Shown here: piece after piece, positions 1 to 9,024 of the stretch | Numbering within the stretch: the stretch's first letter is position 1 | How the letters are laid out: the number at the start of each line of letters is the position of its first letter | Program-made: the position numbers and the translations under genes | Assembly: GCA_022772585.1 (NCBI GenBank) | Contig: JALEZN010000128.1 | Coordinates: 1 to 54,390 of the forward strand | From: Clostridiales bacterium | GTDB lineage: Bacteria; Bacillota; Clostridia; Oscillospirales; Oscillospiraceae | DNA: 54,390 nt | Direction of reading: 5' to 3' | Notes under the pieces: model-generated | Told to the model about the DNA's origin: nothing | What the model saw: the letters and a program-made list of their open reading frames with translations, nothing else | Database searches by the model: none

Positions 1-854
1 TCCGGCAGATCAAAGTTGATACTGGGGTTTTTGCGGAATTCCTCCAGATCCTCCAGCATGGCGTCGGCCGAGATATACCGCTTGTTCACGTCGGAGGCCA
101 TGGCCTTCAGCGTGATGGCCTCCAGGGCCTCCGGGATGTCGGGCTCCAGCTCCCGGGGAGACAGGGGGATGGAATTGATATGCTGGATGGCCACCGCCAC
201 CGGAGAGTCCCCCTCGTAGGGCAGGCGGCCGGTGAGCATCTCGTAGAGCACCACACCGGCGGAATAGATGTCCGAACGGGCGTCGATATGGCTGCCTCTG
301 GCCTGCTCCGGGGAAATATAGTGGACCGAACCCAAAGCCTCCTGGGTCATGGTATTCTGGTTGGCTGAGGTGAGCCGGGCGATACCGAAATCGGCCACCT
401 TGATGCTGCCGTCCCGCAGGACCATGATGTTGTGGGGCTTGATGTCCCGGTGGATGATCCCCCGGCTGTGGGCATGGGACAGGGCCTTCATGATCTGGAT
501 GATAAAGTGCAGCGCTTCCTTCCAGCTCAGCTTGTTGCCCTTTTTCTGCATATACTGCTTGAGGGTGATACCGTCCAGCAGCTCCATGACGATATAGTCC
601 ACGCCGTTGGAGGTGCTGACATCGTACACCGCCATGATATTGGGGTGGGACAGCATGGCCACGGCCTGGGACTCATCGTGGAAGCGGCGGCGGAACTCCT
701 CATCCTGAGCCAGCTCCTCTTTGAGGATTTTGATGGCCACCAGGCGGTTGAGCCGGTGGCAGCGGGCCTTGTAGACCACAGCCATGCCGCCGGTGCCGAT
801 CCGCTCCAGGATCTCATATCGGTTATCGAGTAATTTGCCTATGTAGCGATCCAT
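1..854 (-). CDS. prkC: Ser/Thr protein kinase PrkC, N-terminal kinase domain (partial, cut by window edge)
   Basis: Hanks-type serine/threonine kinase that phosphorylates proteins in cell-wall, growth and spore-germination signalling. Only about 284 N-terminal residues are in the window. They include the glycine loop GTGGMAVVYKA (about 20-30), the ATP-anchoring Lys in VAIKILKEE (about 42), the catalytic loop HRDIKPHN, the metal-binding DFG in VADFGIARL, and the activation-segment motif SVHYISPEQARG. The usual transmembrane helix and PASTA repeats would lie beyond the edge and cannot be checked. I chose the ATG at 854, which has AGGGAGGG eight bases upstream. An ATG at 860 is too close to that site. 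The gene lies 15 bp after the stop of its cognate phosphatase prpC, so kinase and phosphatase are probably co-transcribed. Confidence 0.95.
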   Translation of the reverse strand, partial: MDRYIGKLLDNRYEILERIGTGGMAVVYKARCHRLNRLVAIKILKEELAQDEEFRRRFHDESQAVAMLSHPNIMAVYDVSTSNGVDYIVMELLDGITLKQYMQKKGNKLSWKEALHFIIQIMKALSHAHSRGIIHRDIKPHNIMVLRDGSIKVADFGIARLTSANQNTMTQEALGSVHYISPEQARGSHIDARSDIYSAGVVLYEMLTGRLPYEGDSPVAVAIQHINSIPLSPRELEPDIPEALEAITLKAMASDVNKRYISADAMLEDLEEFRKNPSINFDLP

Positions 855-869
855 AGTCATTACCCTCCC

Positions 870-1601
870 TTACTCAAACTGAAAGAGGACACAGGTGACG
901 TTGTCCGGCGCGCCGCGGGACAGCGTGATGTCCAGCAGGCGCTGGCAGCACTCCCCGGCAGGTCCGCCGTGGAGAACCTCATAGAGCATCTCCTGGTCGC
1001 TCACCACGTTGGAAAGCCCGTCGGAGCACAGCAAGAGCCAGTCTCCCGGCTTCACGCTCTGCCGGTAGAAGTCGGCCCGTACCTGCTCCTCGGTGCCCAG
1101 TGCCCGGGTGATCAGGTTCTTCTGGGGATGGGTGCGGGCCTCCTCCGGTGTGATATCGCCCCGCCGGACCATATCCTCCACCAGAGAGTGGTCCCGGGTG
1201 ATCCTGCGGATACCGTCGCCGCTGATGTAGTAAGCCCGGCTGTCCCCGATGTTCAGGAGATAGGCCCGGCCGCCGGTGACCAGCGCGGCCACCATGGTGG
1301 TCCCCATGCCGGAGCAGTCCGGGTTGGTCCGGGCCCGGTGGTAGACCGCCTCGTTGGCCCCGGCGCTGGCCCGGGCCAGCAGGGCTTCCGGGTCCTCCGG
1401 AGTCCCCTCCGGCAGCTGCTGGAGGGTGTCCACGAACTGCTCCACCGCCAGCATGCTGGCGATATTGCCTGCCCGGGCGCCTCCCATCCCGTCACAGACC
1501 AGGCCCACTGCCAGGTCATCGGAAAGGACGTCCAGATAATAGGCGTCCTGATTCTGTTGTCTCACCGAGCCTTTGTCGGTGATTCCCCATGCTCTTATCA
1601 T
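870..1601 (-). CDS. prpC: PP2C-family protein phosphatase (PrpC/Stp)
   Basis: A 243-residue Mn/Mg-dependent protein phosphatase that reverses PrkC phosphorylation. PPM-family motifs appear in order: QQNQDAYYLD near the N-terminus, VCDGMGGARAGN (metal-binding Asp), GMGTTMVAAL, NIGDSRAYYI, LLLCSDGLSNVV and the C-terminal metal ligand in DNVTCVL. It has no signal peptide or membrane segment, so it should be cytosolic. The start has GAGG about 11 bases upstream. The gene sits between rlmN (80 bp upstream) and prkC (15 bp downstream), the order seen in many Firmicutes. Confidence 0.95.
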   Translation of the reverse strand: MIRAWGITDKGSVRQQNQDAYYLDVLSDDLAVGLVCDGMGGARAGNIASMLAVEQFVDTLQQLPEGTPEDPEALLARASAGANEAVYHRARTNPDCSGMGTTMVAALVTGGRAYLLNIGDSRAYYISGDGIRRITRDHSLVEDMVRRGDITPEEARTHPQKNLITRALGTEEQVRADFYRQSVKPGDWLLLCSDGLSNVVSDQEMLYEVLHGGPAGECCQRLLDITLSRGAPDNVTCVLFQFE

Positions 1602-1681
1602 AACAGAAAAGCCTCTTTGCCGCGCTGATTTTGGATGCTCCCCCTCCGCGCGGGAGGAGCGGGAGCCGGGTATTGGATCGG

Positions 1682-2713
1682 TCAGGAACGGCCCTGTTCC
1701 AGCATCTGTTTGCGCCGGAGCTGGCCGCAGGAGGCGTCGATATCGCCGCCCAGCTTGCGCCGCACGGTCACCGTGATCCCGTGGGACTCCAGCCGCTTCT
1801 GGAAGGCCGCCACCCGGCGGCTGGGCCGCAGGGGGCTCTCCTTCACCTCGTTGAGGGGGATGAGGTTCACGTGGCCCGGGGTGCCCTTCAGGTGGCTGGC
1901 CAGAAGGTCGGCCTGCCAGTCGGAATCGTTGACCCCGTCGATCATGGCGTATTCGTAGGAGATGCGCCGACCGGTCTTTTCAAAATAGCGCCGGCAGCTT
2001 CGGAACAGCCGCTCCACTCCCACACTCCGGTTTACCGGCATAATTTTGGAGCGGGTCTCGTCGTCAGGCGCGTGGAGGGACACGGACAGAGTGAGCTGGA
2101 GCTGACGGTCGGCCAGTTCGTCGATCCTGTCCACCAGGCCGCAGGTGGACAGGGAGATGTGCCGCATGCCGATGTTCAGTCCGTCCGGGTGGTTCACCAG
2201 CTCCAGAAAGCGCATCACCGTGTCGAAATTGTCCAGCGGCTCGCCGATGCCCATGAGCACGATGTTGGAGATGGGAACCCCGGAATCCAGCTGGGTGAAC
2301 AGCACCTGGTCCAGCATCTCGGCGGGAGTCAGGTTGCGCACCCTGCCCGCCAGCGTAGAGGCGCAGAAGGCACATCCCATCCGGCAGCCCACCTGGGAAG
2401 AGATACAGACAGTATTCCCATGTTTGTAGCGCATCAGAACCGTTTCGATGCAATTCCCATCCGAAAGCCGCCAGAGATATTTGATGGTGCCGTCCTGGGC
2501 CGAGACCTGCTTGCGCTCCACCACCGGCGGCGTAAGTACGCAGGTTTGAGCCAGGGTCTCCCGCAGCTCCTTGGAGAGGTTGGTCATCTCGTCAAAGGAC
2601 CGGACCCCCCGGTGGAGCCACTGGAATACCTGCTTGGTACGAAAGGCGGGCTGGCCCAGCTCCTTCAGAAAGACGGTCAGCTCGGCCTGATCCATGGATT
2701 TGATGTCGGTCAT
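1682..2713 (-). CDS. rlmN: 23S rRNA (adenine-2503-C2)/tRNA methyltransferase RlmN
   Basis: Radical-SAM methyltransferase that makes 2-methyladenosine at A2503 of 23S rRNA and in some tRNAs. The 343-residue length is normal. The radical-SAM cluster motif CRMGCAFCAS (C-x3-C-x2-C) is intact. The motif MGIGEPLDNF and the conserved cysteine near the C-terminus (DIDASCGQLR), which resolves the methyl-Cys intermediate, are also present. The ATG at 2713 has GAGGTGA just upstream. It follows rsmB by 38 bp, grouping two rRNA methyltransferases in one unit. Confidence 0.96.
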   Translation of the reverse strand: MTDIKSMDQAELTVFLKELGQPAFRTKQVFQWLHRGVRSFDEMTNLSKELRETLAQTCVLTPPVVERKQVSAQDGTIKYLWRLSDGNCIETVLMRYKHGNTVCISSQVGCRMGCAFCASTLAGRVRNLTPAEMLDQVLFTQLDSGVPISNIVLMGIGEPLDNFDTVMRFLELVNHPDGLNIGMRHISLSTCGLVDRIDELADRQLQLTLSVSLHAPDDETRSKIMPVNRSVGVERLFRSCRRYFEKTGRRISYEYAMIDGVNDSDWQADLLASHLKGTPGHVNLIPLNEVKESPLRPSRRVAAFQKRLESHGITVTVRRKLGGDIDASCGQLRRKQMLEQGRS

Positions 2714-2751
2714 TGCTTCACCTCATGCTTCAGAGACTTCATATCATCCGC

Positions 2752-4074
2752 TCAGCCCCGCTTTCTCAGCCGGGCCATGTAAAATCCGTCGGTATCGTGC
2801 AGATGGGGCCACAGGGTGATGCGGCCCTCCGCCACGGTGCCGAAGGGGCCGGGCAGTTGGAAGGGCTCAAGTGTAAAGTCAGAATGCTTTGCAAGGAAGC
2901 CGTCCACCACCGCCCCGTTCTCCCGCTCCAGCAGGGTGCAGGTGGAGTAGAGCAGCACGCCGCCGGGGCGCACATAGCCCGCCACATTATCCAGAATGGC
3001 GGACTGGACGGCGGGCAGAGCCGCCAGGGGTTCCGGGGCCTTGTAGCGGATATCCGGCTTTTTGCGGATGATGCCCAGGCCGGAACAGGGCACGTCGGCG
3101 ATGACCAGGTCAAAGGACTCCTCCCACCCGGCCCGGCGGGCCTTTCCGTCCTGAACGGCGGTGTGGATGATATCCAGGCCCAGCCGCCTGGCTCCGGCCC
3201 GGATGAGGGTTTCCTTGTGGGGGTGGATATCGCAGGACCAAATCTCGCCCCTGTTTTCCATGGCGATGGCGGCGGCGAAGGATTTGCCGCCGGGGGCGGC
3301 GCAGGCGTCCAGCACCCGCATCCCCGGCTCCGGTCCGGCAGCCAGCACGGCCAGCCGGGCCGCGCCGTCCTGAATGTAAAAGGCCCCGTCCCGGAAGGCC
3401 GCCAGTCCCTCCAGGTCGCCGGTGCCGGTGAGCAGCAGGCAGCCGGGCAGCCAGGGGTGGGGCCGGGCATCCACGCCGCCGGCCCGGAGGGCGTCCAGTA
3501 CCTGTTCCGGCGTGTACCGAAGGGTGTTGACCTGGGCCATGGTGGGGGGCTGGCCGTTATCGGCGGCCAGAAGGGCCTCTGTCCCATCCTCACCCAGTGC
3601 AAGGTCAAATTCCTTTACAAGCCAGTCGGGATGGGAAAAACGGGTGGCCAGGTCGGCCGGCTGGGGCAGGTCCTCCCTGCTCCGGGCCAGATTGCGGAGA
3701 ACAGCGTTGACCATGCCGGCCGCCCGGGGATTCTTGCTGTATTTCCGGGCAAGGTTCACCGATTCGTTGACGGCGGCGCTGTCCGGCACCCGGTCCAGCA
3801 GCAGGAGCTGATAGGCCCCCAGCCGCAGGATGTTGCGGATGCGCACCTCCAGCGTTTCCAGCGGAAGCTTGCAAAAGGCGGAGAGGTGGAAGTCCAGCAG
3901 CATCCGGTTTTGCAGCACGCCGAAGCACAGCCGGGTGGCCAGACCCGCGTCCCGTCCGTCCAGCCCCGCGTCCCGGATGGCTTTTTTGAGGAAGCCGTCC
4001 GACCAGGCCCCCTGCTGTTCACAGGCGGTGAGGGCCAGGAGGGCCATCTCCCGGGCTGTCCTGCCGGTGCTCAT
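2752..4074 (-). CDS. rsmB: 16S rRNA (cytosine-967-C5)-methyltransferase RsmB
   Basis: A 440-residue SAM-dependent m5C methyltransferase. Residues about 5-130 form the NusB-like RNA-binding domain. The catalytic half holds the SAM-binding stretch VLDACAAPGGKSF, the first active-site cysteine in DVPCSGLGIIRK, and the second in LLYSTCTLLERE. Its start overlaps the stop of the upstream yugP-like peptidase gene in an ATGA arrangement, so translation is probably coupled. The position after fmt and before rlmN/prpC/prkC matches the usual Firmicutes order def-fmt-rsmB-rlmN-prpC-prkC. Confidence 0.96.
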   Translation of the reverse strand: MSTGRTAREMALLALTACEQQGAWSDGFLKKAIRDAGLDGRDAGLATRLCFGVLQNRMLLDFHLSAFCKLPLETLEVRIRNILRLGAYQLLLLDRVPDSAAVNESVNLARKYSKNPRAAGMVNAVLRNLARSREDLPQPADLATRFSHPDWLVKEFDLALGEDGTEALLAADNGQPPTMAQVNTLRYTPEQVLDALRAGGVDARPHPWLPGCLLLTGTGDLEGLAAFRDGAFYIQDGAARLAVLAAGPEPGMRVLDACAAPGGKSFAAAIAMENRGEIWSCDIHPHKETLIRAGARRLGLDIIHTAVQDGKARRAGWEESFDLVIADVPCSGLGIIRKKPDIRYKAPEPLAALPAVQSAILDNVAGYVRPGGVLLYSTCTLLERENGAVVDGFLAKHSDFTLEPFQLPGPFGTVAEGRITLWPHLHDTDGFYMARLRKRG

Positions 4075-4766
4075 CAGTCGTCCCTCCGCCGCCCGGCAAA
4101 GGCCAGGACAAAGCGCAGCAGCTGGGCCACCGACACCAGCAGGGCGGCCACATAGGTCATGGCGGCGGCGCTGAGCACTTTCCGCGCACCGCCCAGCTCG
4201 CCGTCATCCAGCAGGTGGGCGCTCTCCAGGGTCTGGAGCGCCCGGCGGGAGGCGTTGAATTCCACCGGCAAGGTGACCAGCTGAACCACCACAGCCAGGG
4301 AAAAGAGCAGGATGCCCACGGCGAAGAGGGGCTGGATATAGAGTATCATACCCAGGACGATGAAGATCATGGAGAGCTGGGAGCCCAGGTTGCACACCGG
4401 GATAATGGCGTTGCGGAGCTTGATGGGGCCGTACCCCACGGCGTACTGCACCGCGTGGCCCGCCTCATGGGCGGCCACTCCCATGGCGGCCACGCTGGCC
4501 GAACCGTACACGCTGTCAGACAGGCGGATGGTGTTGCTGCGGGGGTCAAAGTGGTCGGTGAGATGGCCGGACACCCGCTCAATGCGCACGTCCCGCACGC
4601 CGTGGGCCCGCAGAACAGCCTCGGCGGCCTGAGCCCCGGTATAGCCCCGTGCGGAGCGCACCCCGGAATAGCGGCGGAAGGTGGCGCTCACCTTCCACTG
4701 GGCGATGGCGGCAATGGCCATAGCGGGCAGCAGCAGCATCCAGTAATAGGGATCATAGTAGAACAT
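4074..4766 (-). CDS. YugP-family zinc-dependent membrane metallopeptidase
   Basis: A 230-residue integral membrane protein with a zinc protease signature. It has an N-terminal hydrophobic segment (about residues 5-22), the HExxH site in VAAHEAGHAVQY, then two hydrophobic stretches around LSMIFIVLGMILYI and VGILLFSLAVVVQLV, and a conserved acidic site in PVEFNASRRAL. A final hydrophobic helix lies near the C-terminus. The family is common in Firmicutes and often sits between fmt and rsmB, as here. Its substrate is unknown. The stop overlaps the start of rsmB by 4 nt. Confidence 0.9.
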   Translation of the reverse strand: MFYYDPYYWMLLLPAMAIAAIAQWKVSATFRRYSGVRSARGYTGAQAAEAVLRAHGVRDVRIERVSGHLTDHFDPRSNTIRLSDSVYGSASVAAMGVAAHEAGHAVQYAVGYGPIKLRNAIIPVCNLGSQLSMIFIVLGMILYIQPLFAVGILLFSLAVVVQLVTLPVEFNASRRALQTLESAHLLDDGELGGARKVLSAAAMTYVAALLVSVAQLLRFVLAFAGRRRDD

Positions 4767-4804
4767 GGCGGCCTCCTTTCAGGCGCAGGGGGAGAGAATT
4801 CGCG

Positions 4805-5725
4805 TTATCTGGTCAGGGGATTGCCCCGAAGGTAGTCGGCAGCCCTCATCCGCTTTTTTCCGGCGGCCTGGAGCTCCAGGATGCGCAGGACCGTACCATC
4901 GCCGCAGGCCATGTCGATGCCCTGTTTGCCGGCAGACACTACCGTGCCCGGCTTGGCGGAGGTGGTCTCCCCCGTTACCTGGGTGCGGCAGAGCTTCATG
5001 GTATCGCCGGTGATGGCGTCAGTGGTGGCGGCGGGCCAGGGGGACAGGCCCCGGACCTGATCGTGGATCTGCCGGGCGGAGCGGCTCCAGTCCACGGGAG
5101 AGAGCTCACGGCTCAGCATGGGGGCCAGAGTGACCTGAGTGGGGTCCTGAGGGGTGCGGCGGGCGGTTCCCGCCTCCAATTCCTCTACCACCCGGAGCAG
5201 CAGCTCGCCGCCCAGGACGGCCAGGCGGCCATAAAGGGTCTCGGCGTCCTCGTCGGGGTCGATGGGGGTGCGGACCTGGTCGATGATATCGCCGGCGTCC
5301 AGGTCGTGGGCCATGTGCATGATGGTGACGCCGGTCTCCTCATCCCCGTTGAGAATGGCCCAGTTGATGGGGGCGGCGCCCCGGTAGCGGGGCAGCAGGG
5401 ACGAATGGACGTTGATGCAGCCCTTGGCCGGGTAATTCAAAATCTCGTCGGGCAGGATGCGGCCATAGGCCGCCACCACGATGAGCTGGGGGTCCAGGGC
5501 ACGGATCTGTTCCAGCGCCGTGCCGTCCCGCAGCTTTGTGGGCTGGAACACAGGGACGCCGTGGGCCAGGGCGCACTCCTTCACCGGAGTGGGAAGGAGC
5601 TTCATCCCCCGGTTTTTGGGCTTGTCGGGCTGGCTGAACACGCCCACCACCGAGTGGCCCGCTTCGATCAGTTTTTCCAGAGAGGGCACCGCAAATGCAG
5701 GCGTGCCCATAAAAACAATACGCAT
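4805..5725 (-). CDS. fmt: Methionyl-tRNA formyltransferase
   Basis: Transfers a formyl group from 10-formyl-THF to Met-tRNAfMet for translation initiation. The length is 306 residues, close to the family norm of about 310. The N-terminal hydrolase fold starts MRIVFMGTPAFAVPSLE. The active-site region INVHSSLLPRYRGAAP is intact, and GVTIMHMAHDLDAGDI matches the catalytic Asp segment. The C-terminal tRNA-binding domain follows from about residue 205. The start lies 3 bp after the def stop, so def and fmt are a tight pair, as in most bacteria. Confidence 0.97.
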   Translation of the reverse strand: MRIVFMGTPAFAVPSLEKLIEAGHSVVGVFSQPDKPKNRGMKLLPTPVKECALAHGVPVFQPTKLRDGTALEQIRALDPQLIVVAAYGRILPDEILNYPAKGCINVHSSLLPRYRGAAPINWAILNGDEETGVTIMHMAHDLDAGDIIDQVRTPIDPDEDAETLYGRLAVLGGELLLRVVEELEAGTARRTPQDPTQVTLAPMLSRELSPVDWSRSARQIHDQVRGLSPWPAATTDAITGDTMKLCRTQVTGETTSAKPGTVVSAGKQGIDMACGDGTVLRILELQAAGKKRMRAADYLRGNPLTR

Positions 5726-5728
5726 GGC

Positions 5729-6214
5729 TCAGTCACGCTCCATCATTTCGTCCAGTTCCTCATTGGTATAGAGCCGGCCGGCATGCTCGGTAAAGAGGTG
5801 GCCGTCCAGGTGCTCCAGCTCATGGCAGAAGCAGCGGGCCACGATCTCCTCTCCCTCGGCCTCGAACCAGTTGCCGTGGCGGTCCTGGGCGCGGACCCGG
5901 GCCCTCATGGGACGCTTCACCACACCCCAGCGGCCGGGGACGCTGAGGCAGCCCTCAAAGCCCTCCTGCTCCCCGTCGGTCCACACCAGCTCGGGGTTGA
6001 TGAGCTCCAGCATCTCGTCGTTTCCGTCCACCACAATGACGGCACGGCGCAGGATGCCCACCTGAGGTGCGGCCAGACCGGCGCCGTTGGCGTTGGCCAG
6101 GGTCTCCTTCATGTCGTCCAGCAGATCCCAGAGCCGCTGGTCAAATACGGTATAGGGGCGGCAGACTTTATGCAGAACAGGGTCTTCGCCGGTCAGGATC
6201 TTTCTCAGTGCCAT
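5729..6214 (-). CDS. def: Peptide deformylase
   Basis: Metalloenzyme that removes the N-formyl group from nascent proteins, completing the cycle opened by Fmt. At 161 residues it carries all three deformylase motifs: GLAAPQVGI, EGCLSVPGRWG (metal-ligand Cys) and CHELEHLDGHLF (HExxH). The ATG at 6214 has AGGAGG 8 bases upstream. It lies 12 bp after the priA stop. Confidence 0.97.
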   Translation of the reverse strand: MALRKILTGEDPVLHKVCRPYTVFDQRLWDLLDDMKETLANANGAGLAAPQVGILRRAVIVVDGNDEMLELINPELVWTDGEQEGFEGCLSVPGRWGVVKRPMRARVRAQDRHGNWFEAEGEEIVARCFCHELEHLDGHLFTEHAGRLYTNEELDEMMERD

Positions 6215-6226
6215 GATACTTTCCTC

Positions 6227-8704
6227 CTAGTCCAGGGGGTTGAGATCCGCGTAAACGGACACGCCCCGATTTTTTTTATCGTTCTGCGCGCAGCACAGCA
6301 GGTGTCCCACAAGGGCGCGCATGGTCTTATCGTTTTTCGCACTCAGCGTCAGGCGGTAGCGGTAGCGGTTGTTGATCTTGGCCACAGCGGCGGGGGCGGG
6401 GCCCAGAAGCTGGACAGCGTATCCGCCGTAGGCCGGCTGGCGGAGCCAGTCCTCCAGACTGCGGCGCAGCCGCATACAGGTCTGGAGCACGGCGCTCTCC
6501 TCCCCACCCGAGGCGGTGATGACGAACAGGTCCCGGAAGGGCGGGCAGCCCCGCATCCGCCGCAGCTCGATCTCCTGGGCGTAAAAGGCGTCGTAGTCCT
6601 GCCGGGCGGCGGCGGTGATCACGTCGTTCTCCGGCGTATAGGTCTGGATGACGGCACGGCCCTTCTTGCCGCCCCGGCCTGCCCGGCCCACCACCTGGGT
6701 GATGAGGGAGAAGGTCCGCTCGGCGGAGCGGTAGTCGTCCACATAGAGAGAGAGGTCGGCGGCCATCACGCCCACCAAAGTCACGTTCTCAAAGTCCAGT
6801 CCCTTGGCCACCATCTGGGTCCCCACCAGGATGGGCACCTTTTCTTTCTCAAAGCGGGTGAGCAAATCCTCATGGCTGTGGGTGGCCGAGACGGTGTCGG
6901 CGTCCATCCGCAGTACTTTGACTCCGGGGAACTGCTCCTCCAGCTCCTCCTCCACCCGCTGGGTGCCGGTGCCGATAAAATTGAGCACGCCGCCGCAGGA
7001 GGGACAGACCTCCGGCGCCTTTTCTGAGTGGCCGCAGTAGTGGCACATGAGCCGTCCGTTGGCCGAGTGGTAGGTGAGATAGACCGAGCACCGGGGGCAG
7101 GTGGGTACCTGGCCGCACTCCCCGCAGGAGAGCATCCGGCTGGCTCCCCGGCGGTTGAGGAACAGGATGCTCTGCTCCCCCCGTTCCAGATTTTCCTCCA
7201 GCGCCCGGCGGAGGGGACGGCTCAGGGAGCCTCCGTTGCCGGAGCGCAGCTCCTCCCGCAAATCGGCGATGGTGACCTGGGGCAGCGGGCGTTCGTTGTA
7301 GCGGTGGGACAGGGTAAAGAGATGATAGACTCCGCTGCGGGCCTGATACATGGTCTCCACCGAAGGGGTGGCCGATCCCAGGACCAGCAATGCGCCGTGC
7401 TGGGTGCAGCGGTATTTTGCCACGTCCCTGGCGTGGTACTTTGGGACGTTCTCTGATTTATAGCTCCCCTCCTGCTCCTCATCCAGAATGAAGAGCCCGG
7501 GGTTTCGCAGAGGTGCGAATACGGCGGACCGGGTGCCGATGACCACCCTGGCCCGGCCGGAGCGCACCCGCTTCCACTCGTCGTACCGTTCTCCGGCCCG
7601 CAGCGAGCTGTGGAGCACGGCGATGGCGTCCCCGAAGTGGGCGGTGAAGATATGGAGCAGCTGGGGCGTCAGAGCGATCTCGGGCACCAGCACCATGGCG
7701 CTCTTTCCCCGGTCCAGGGCGGACTGGATCAGGCGGATATAGACCTGGGTTTTGCCGCTGCCGGTGACACCGTAAAGCAGGGCGGCGGCGGGCTTTTCCT
7801 GCCGGGCCAGAGCGTCCAGCCCCTCAAAGGCGGACTGCTGTTCCTGATTGAGCACCACCGGGCCGGCCGGCTCCGCCGGCTCGGCTGTCACCCGGCGAAA
7901 GACCTCCCGCCGCTCCAGGGTGATGAGTCCGCTCTTTTCCAGGGAGCGCAGGGTGGCCTGGGAGGCACCGGTGAAATAGCACAGCTCCTTGGAGGACGCC
8001 TCTCCGATGGCGGAGAGCAGCTCCATGACGGCGTAGCGCATGGGAGCCGAGCGGCGGCGGGGTGCCACCTGGGCCATGGCGTCCTCCGGCGGAACGGCCA
8101 GGGAGGCCACCTGTTCGGTCTTGTCCCCCACGCCCCGTGAAGCACTGGTCTCCAGGGTCAGGATGCCCTGGTCCCGGAGCATTTTCAGCGCCGGGTTGGG
8201 ATCGCGGGTGCCGAAGGCGGAGCGGATATGCCCTACCTCCGCCCTTCCCCCACCGGCCAGGATCATTTCCACCAGTGACTTTGCGATCTCAGAGCGGCCG
8301 GCGGCCTCATAGGCCCGCTCCCGGTCCACACCGGGGGCCAGGCACCAGCTGTCCTGAAGGGAAAAATAGAGCCCGGCAGGCAGCATGGCCCGGGCGGCGT
8401 CGTACACGGTGCAGAAATACCGCTCCCGCATCCACAGCGCCAGCTGGACTCCCTCCCGGTCCAGCACCGGGTGCTCGTCCAGCTGGGTCAGCACTGGTTT
8501 GCATTTGGGAGGCAATAACTGGGCCTCCTCCACCGAGAGCACCAGGCCCTCGGTGCGGCGGTTACCGGCCCCAAAGGGGACCACCACCCGCATCCCGGCG
8601 GACAGCGTGGAGCAGAGCTCTTCCGGGACAAGGTAGGTATAGGGCTTGTCGATGGCGTAGGTCGCCGCTGAAAGGGCCACCCGGGCCAGTCTGTATCGCT
8701 CCAT
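6227..8704 (-). CDS. priA: Primosomal protein N' (replication-restart helicase PriA)
   Basis: An 825-residue 3'-to-5' helicase that reloads the replisome at collapsed forks. The N-terminal DNA-binding half precedes the Walker A motif LLYGVTGSGKTQVY. Helicase motifs GSATPSVET and QVVGRAGRG are present. The two zinc-binding clusters are intact (CGECGQVPTCPRC, then CHYCGHSEKAPEVCPSCGG). The Walker B region reads ILDEEQEGSYKSEN, so the usual DEEH is DEEQ here; the consequence is unknown. The start has AGGAGG 7 bases upstream. The rpoZ-priA-def-fmt order is standard in Firmicutes. Confidence 0.96.
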   Translation of the reverse strand: MERYRLARVALSAATYAIDKPYTYLVPEELCSTLSAGMRVVVPFGAGNRRTEGLVLSVEEAQLLPPKCKPVLTQLDEHPVLDREGVQLALWMRERYFCTVYDAARAMLPAGLYFSLQDSWCLAPGVDRERAYEAAGRSEIAKSLVEMILAGGGRAEVGHIRSAFGTRDPNPALKMLRDQGILTLETSASRGVGDKTEQVASLAVPPEDAMAQVAPRRRSAPMRYAVMELLSAIGEASSKELCYFTGASQATLRSLEKSGLITLERREVFRRVTAEPAEPAGPVVLNQEQQSAFEGLDALARQEKPAAALLYGVTGSGKTQVYIRLIQSALDRGKSAMVLVPEIALTPQLLHIFTAHFGDAIAVLHSSLRAGERYDEWKRVRSGRARVVIGTRSAVFAPLRNPGLFILDEEQEGSYKSENVPKYHARDVAKYRCTQHGALLVLGSATPSVETMYQARSGVYHLFTLSHRYNERPLPQVTIADLREELRSGNGGSLSRPLRRALEENLERGEQSILFLNRRGASRMLSCGECGQVPTCPRCSVYLTYHSANGRLMCHYCGHSEKAPEVCPSCGGVLNFIGTGTQRVEEELEEQFPGVKVLRMDADTVSATHSHEDLLTRFEKEKVPILVGTQMVAKGLDFENVTLVGVMAADLSLYVDDYRSAERTFSLITQVVGRAGRGGKKGRAVIQTYTPENDVITAAARQDYDAFYAQEIELRRMRGCPPFRDLFVITASGGEESAVLQTCMRLRRSLEDWLRQPAYGGYAVQLLGPAPAAVAKINNRYRYRLTLSAKNDKTMRALVGHLLCCAQNDKKNRGVSVYADLNPLD

Positions 8705-8727
8705 CCGCCTGCCTCCTAAAATCCCGG

Positions 8728-8766
8728 AAAAGGCAAGCGTCAGGGCGGTTGCCCCGGCGCTTGCCC
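8728..8766 (-). terminator. Probable rho-independent terminator after rpoZ
   Basis: An 8-bp stem (732-739 with 758-765 of the 8 kb block), extended by an inner GGGC/GCCC pairing, is followed on the minus strand by a short T run (TTTTCC). It sits between rpoZ and priA, so it may attenuate read-through into the priA unit. Confidence 0.55.
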
Positions 8767-8784
8767 TTCGTTTCGTTCTCCTGT

Positions 8785-8982
8785 TTATTCCTCCGTCTGC
8801 ACAGCAGCCTTACCCTCGGCCACCTCACGAATGGCCAGGGTTACGGGCTTGTCGTCCAGGGAGATCTCATTCATCTCCGCGTCGCTGGCGATCTGGCGGG
8901 CACGCTGGGCCACCACGTTGACCAGCATATAGCGGCTGGGGATCTGTTCAAGCAGCTTATTCATGGGAGGATCGAGCATCAT
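8785..8982 (-). CDS. rpoZ: DNA-directed RNA polymerase omega subunit
   Basis: A small RNA polymerase assembly subunit of 65 residues. The family signature is clear: PPMNKLLEQIPSRYMLVNVV, then AQRARQIA, then the downstream segment KPVTLAIREVAEGK. Two adjacent ATGs (8982 and 8979) are both possible. The second gives MLDPPMNKLL, which matches the usual omega N-terminus better. AAGGAG lies 12-15 bases upstream. It follows gmk by 42 bp, the usual gmk-rpoZ pairing. Confidence 0.95.
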   Translation of the reverse strand: MMLDPPMNKLLEQIPSRYMLVNVVAQRARQIASDAEMNEISLDDKPVTLAIREVAEGKAAVQTEE

Positions 8983-9024
8983 AAAGCAATCAGGCTCCTT
9001 CTGTTCAAAATCGAATGGATTTGT

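Noticed and set aside
5063..7027. A plus-strand open frame of 654 codons opposite fmt, def and priA
   Set aside because: Three essential conserved genes occupy the other strand; the frame has no recognisable domain.
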